Source: Casuarius casuarius (taxonomy: Eukaryota; Chordata; Aves; Casuariiformes; Casuariidae). Taken from it: a stretch of DNA of 64,000 bases. A program made the position numbers and the translations under genes. The stretch is taken from the NCBI GenBank assembly GCA_003342895.1, contig PTFA01000304.1, positions 372,001-436,000 of the forward strand, read 5' to 3'. The notes beneath the pieces are model-generated. The model worked only from the letters and a program-made list of their open reading frames with translations, had not been told where the DNA came from and ran no database searches. Below are positions 61,549-64,000 of the stretch, piece after piece (position 1 is the stretch's first letter; each line of letters begins with the position of its first letter).

Positions 61549-64000
61549 CTGTTCTCAGTGAAAAGGTAAACAAATATGTGCTATTTAAAAGCAGCCATAG
61601 TAGAATAATAACACGGCATCGGGCAAATTTAAGTCTAACAGGAATTTACTACTAGGAAGGAGATCTTAATTTATGTATACTCAGAAAAATCAGGATGTTG
61701 GGCAACAGAGACCCACAATCATTTTATTAAAGCTTTTCCTCAGCAGGGTTTAGTAAATCCTATATCCTTTTCTCTTAGGGAAAAAAAGGATTCAGGAATA
61801 CCAGCTCCAGAGACCTTTTTCCTATAGCTGGAATTTTAAAACGACATACTTCTCAAATGTTTGAATTACATCAGGATCACCTGTACAAGACTGCATAGGT
61901 TGTTGGCTCTTTTGCTTTTTTTAATCTCACTTCTGTGCTACCTATTCATCACTAATAAACAACATAAATACTTCAGTCTCTTAGAGAACTCACACTGCAA
62001 AATCCAACTGTTTTGTTTTTTTCTCTAGCTAGATCTTTCAGTTAGTCTTAATGATTCAGAACAGAGAATATGTTAAAGGATGTGGGATCAGATTTCCAGA
62101 CTGAAGTATATTGGAAAGTCCCATTCCTGTATCAGTAGAATCAATCACTATACACAGAGTAATAAGTAAATCTAAAAGGACATGCTTATTTAGGTGTTCG
62201 TGTATTAGAAACATATATAAACATATAAAACACATATATGTATATATGTGTGTATATATGTATACATATATATAACATATAAAACATATATAAACATATA
62301 TATGTTTCTAATACATGTATATATTTTTTTTATATATATACACATATATATATTTAATGATTAACAGTTTGGCCAGTTAGCTACCTAAATGCATGATCTG
62401 GGCTTTCTGGTTCCTGTACCTATATGATACAGCCAAATGTATCAATCTTGAGACCAACAGAAAAAAAAAAGTCCTAGAAGAATGACATTAGACTGTTTGG
62501 ATAGCACAGACCCAAGTCTTCTATTTTTGTTCTTCTGATCCTTCAAAACTGCAGTGTTAGTTGCCAGACTAGATGCTGTGATTAAGTTACTGCTACTGAT
62601 TTGTTCACAAGGGAGTAATTCTGTCTGGTTTTGGTCATTAAAATCAGAGGGATGTATGCATACAATATATGTTTCCTATTAAAAGAATTCATCAGACATT
62701 CTGCTGCCTCTCACTCTTGAAAGATTAAAGGCTAAATCTTCCACTGACATGAACTCCCATTGAAGTCAGAGGAACTGTGCTGATTGATGCAATGGTGCTT
62801 TGATAGTTTTATACTCAAATTCTTCCTGCTTTTTATTTAAACTGAGGGATCCTTTAAACTGCAGCTGCTTTTGTTAGTGTTACAACTTGATATTCTTCTG
62901 CATTCTCTGGTGAATACATGTTCAAGATACATATCCACTGAGGACAAAAGGGTCTTGCATGTTCCCTTTCACTGTAATGGGAATAAAAACTGCGGTATTT
63001 TGGATCCCTTCAAACACAAGCAAATACTGATAATTTTGACAGAAAAGAACCATTTCTAAGGCATAGTGAGAGTCAACTGACCAGTCATCTTTCTTTGGTA
63101 TTTGTCTGTTTTGCTTAGAAAAGTCTGTTACTGATAGTAAACAGTACATTGATATTTTTGATAATTTACCTTTATAGAACTGCTACAATATAGGAATAGC
63201 TCTCTCTGAGAGATTTATTTTTCTCCCAGGTTAGACCAGGTTGACTTGTGGGGATGCCTTTTTATTTTCTGTGGATTTTATTATACCTATTGTAGCAAAA
63301 TGATGTCTGTATCCAGTGAAACTGAAAACTATATTCCTTACCATTTGGGGGTGACTTTAATTTTTTTCTGTTTGTGGCTCCTCTTGAGTTTATTTGTTGT
63401 GAGTTTTTCCCTTTTGCAAACTATTGTTTTCTTCTTTTGCTCTGAAATATTTGCAAAAGCACCACCAGGAGCTGCTGAGCTTAACTGTTGAGAATATTGA
63501 AAAAATTGAAAGCACAGGAAAATCCTGAATTACGTTAATTGAGATATTGGAAATCTATACTAAAAAGCATAGCTCCTGAGCTACTCTGAATTTCTCCTAG
63601 AATTTGTGTTAGTTTTTCTAATCACTGTGTCCATCTATTATTATAAAATCAAATTAAAAAACCTCACTGCTTTTGTGTATCTGTTCAGAATTACTGTGTG
63701 TACCGTTGTATTCTTTTCATTATACGGAAAGTAAGCTTACTCTTACAAAGATGTTCTAGGATCTGTACGGATAGACTAGTCTAGCTTCATTTAACATAAA
63801 AAAGAAAAGCTTCCCAGCTTTAGAAACACCTTAGAGAGTTTAATGCAATTTGGTTTTGATGACTTTTCGGTCTGTCTTTATGAAGGATTTTCATTATTGC
63901 TTCAAATCTTAAAAAATAGAAAATAGAAAAAGAATACAAAAGAAAAAAGAGCAAGCTCTGATACATAGTCTATCTTTGACTTTGAATATCTCCAAGTATA
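61549..64000 (-). other. ZNF831: ZNF831-like upstream intronic sequence
   Basis: Non-coding as far as can be seen. It contains an AT-rich palindromic repeat (62201-62360), fragments of an old repeat around 62740-62985 and one weak candidate micro-exon at 62385-62419. The gene continues past the right edge. Confidence 0.5.
62201..62360. repeat. AT-rich palindromic microsatellite
   Basis: ACATATA/TGTATATA units flanked by an exact 18-bp inverted repeat: TGTATTAGAAACATATAT at 62201-62218 and its reverse complement at 62298-62315. The interior is itself nearly self-complementary, so the block of about 115 bp could extrude as a cruciform. It is followed by T and TA runs to about 62352. Confidence 0.85.

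Noticed and set aside
1..64000. CRISPR arrays, operons, tRNA or rRNA genes, intact endogenous retrovirus
   Set aside because: Nothing of these kinds was seen. The repeats present are microsatellites, LINE remnants and small duplications.

Overview
The window is vertebrate nuclear DNA: AT-rich, with long non-coding stretches, GT-AG introns, one promoter CpG island and a 5'-truncated CR1 LINE with the usual CR1 3' end. Both recognisable genes lie on the minus strand. The CR1 element and the endothelin sequence point to a sauropsid, most likely a bird; a crocodilian or turtle cannot be excluded. I saw no prokaryotic features, CRISPR array or intact mobile element.

Layout, left to right on the + strand. 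(1) 1-10358: downstream side of EDN3. It may hold the last EDN3 exon and 3' UTR, which I could not place; otherwise it is non-coding sequence with a short CR1 remnant near 1.4 kb. (2) 10359-27119: EDN3 (preproendothelin-3), minus strand. Exon 1 is at 27068-27119, exon 2 at 26470-26716, exon 3 at 10839-11003, and a probable exon 4 with a stop at 10359-10463. Exons 1 and 2 lie in a GC-rich CpG island that contains a 390-base assembly gap (26071-26460). (3) About 27.7-56.6 kb: a gene-free interval of about 29 kb with one CR1 copy of about 1.2 kb (about 44.96-46.19 kb), simple repeats and decayed interspersed repeats. (4) 56633-64000: 3' part of a second minus-strand gene, interpreted as ZNF831. 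Three exons chain in frame: 61362-about 61548, 58748-58854 and 56633-57481, ending in a 282-residue terminal exon. Its 5' part, including any zinc-finger exon, lies beyond the right edge.

The order and common orientation (ZNF831 upstream, EDN3 downstream) match the human chromosome 20q13 arrangement as I remember it, which supports the ZNF831 name. EDN3 encodes a secreted precursor for the 21-residue peptide endothelin-3, the ligand of endothelin receptor B in neural crest development (melanocytes and enteric neurons). The neighbouring gene is a nuclear zinc-finger-family protein. They are syntenic, not an operon, and nothing in the sequence links their functions.

Most open frames of 60-150 codons in the window are chance frames in AT-rich DNA or frames running through the Ns of the gap.
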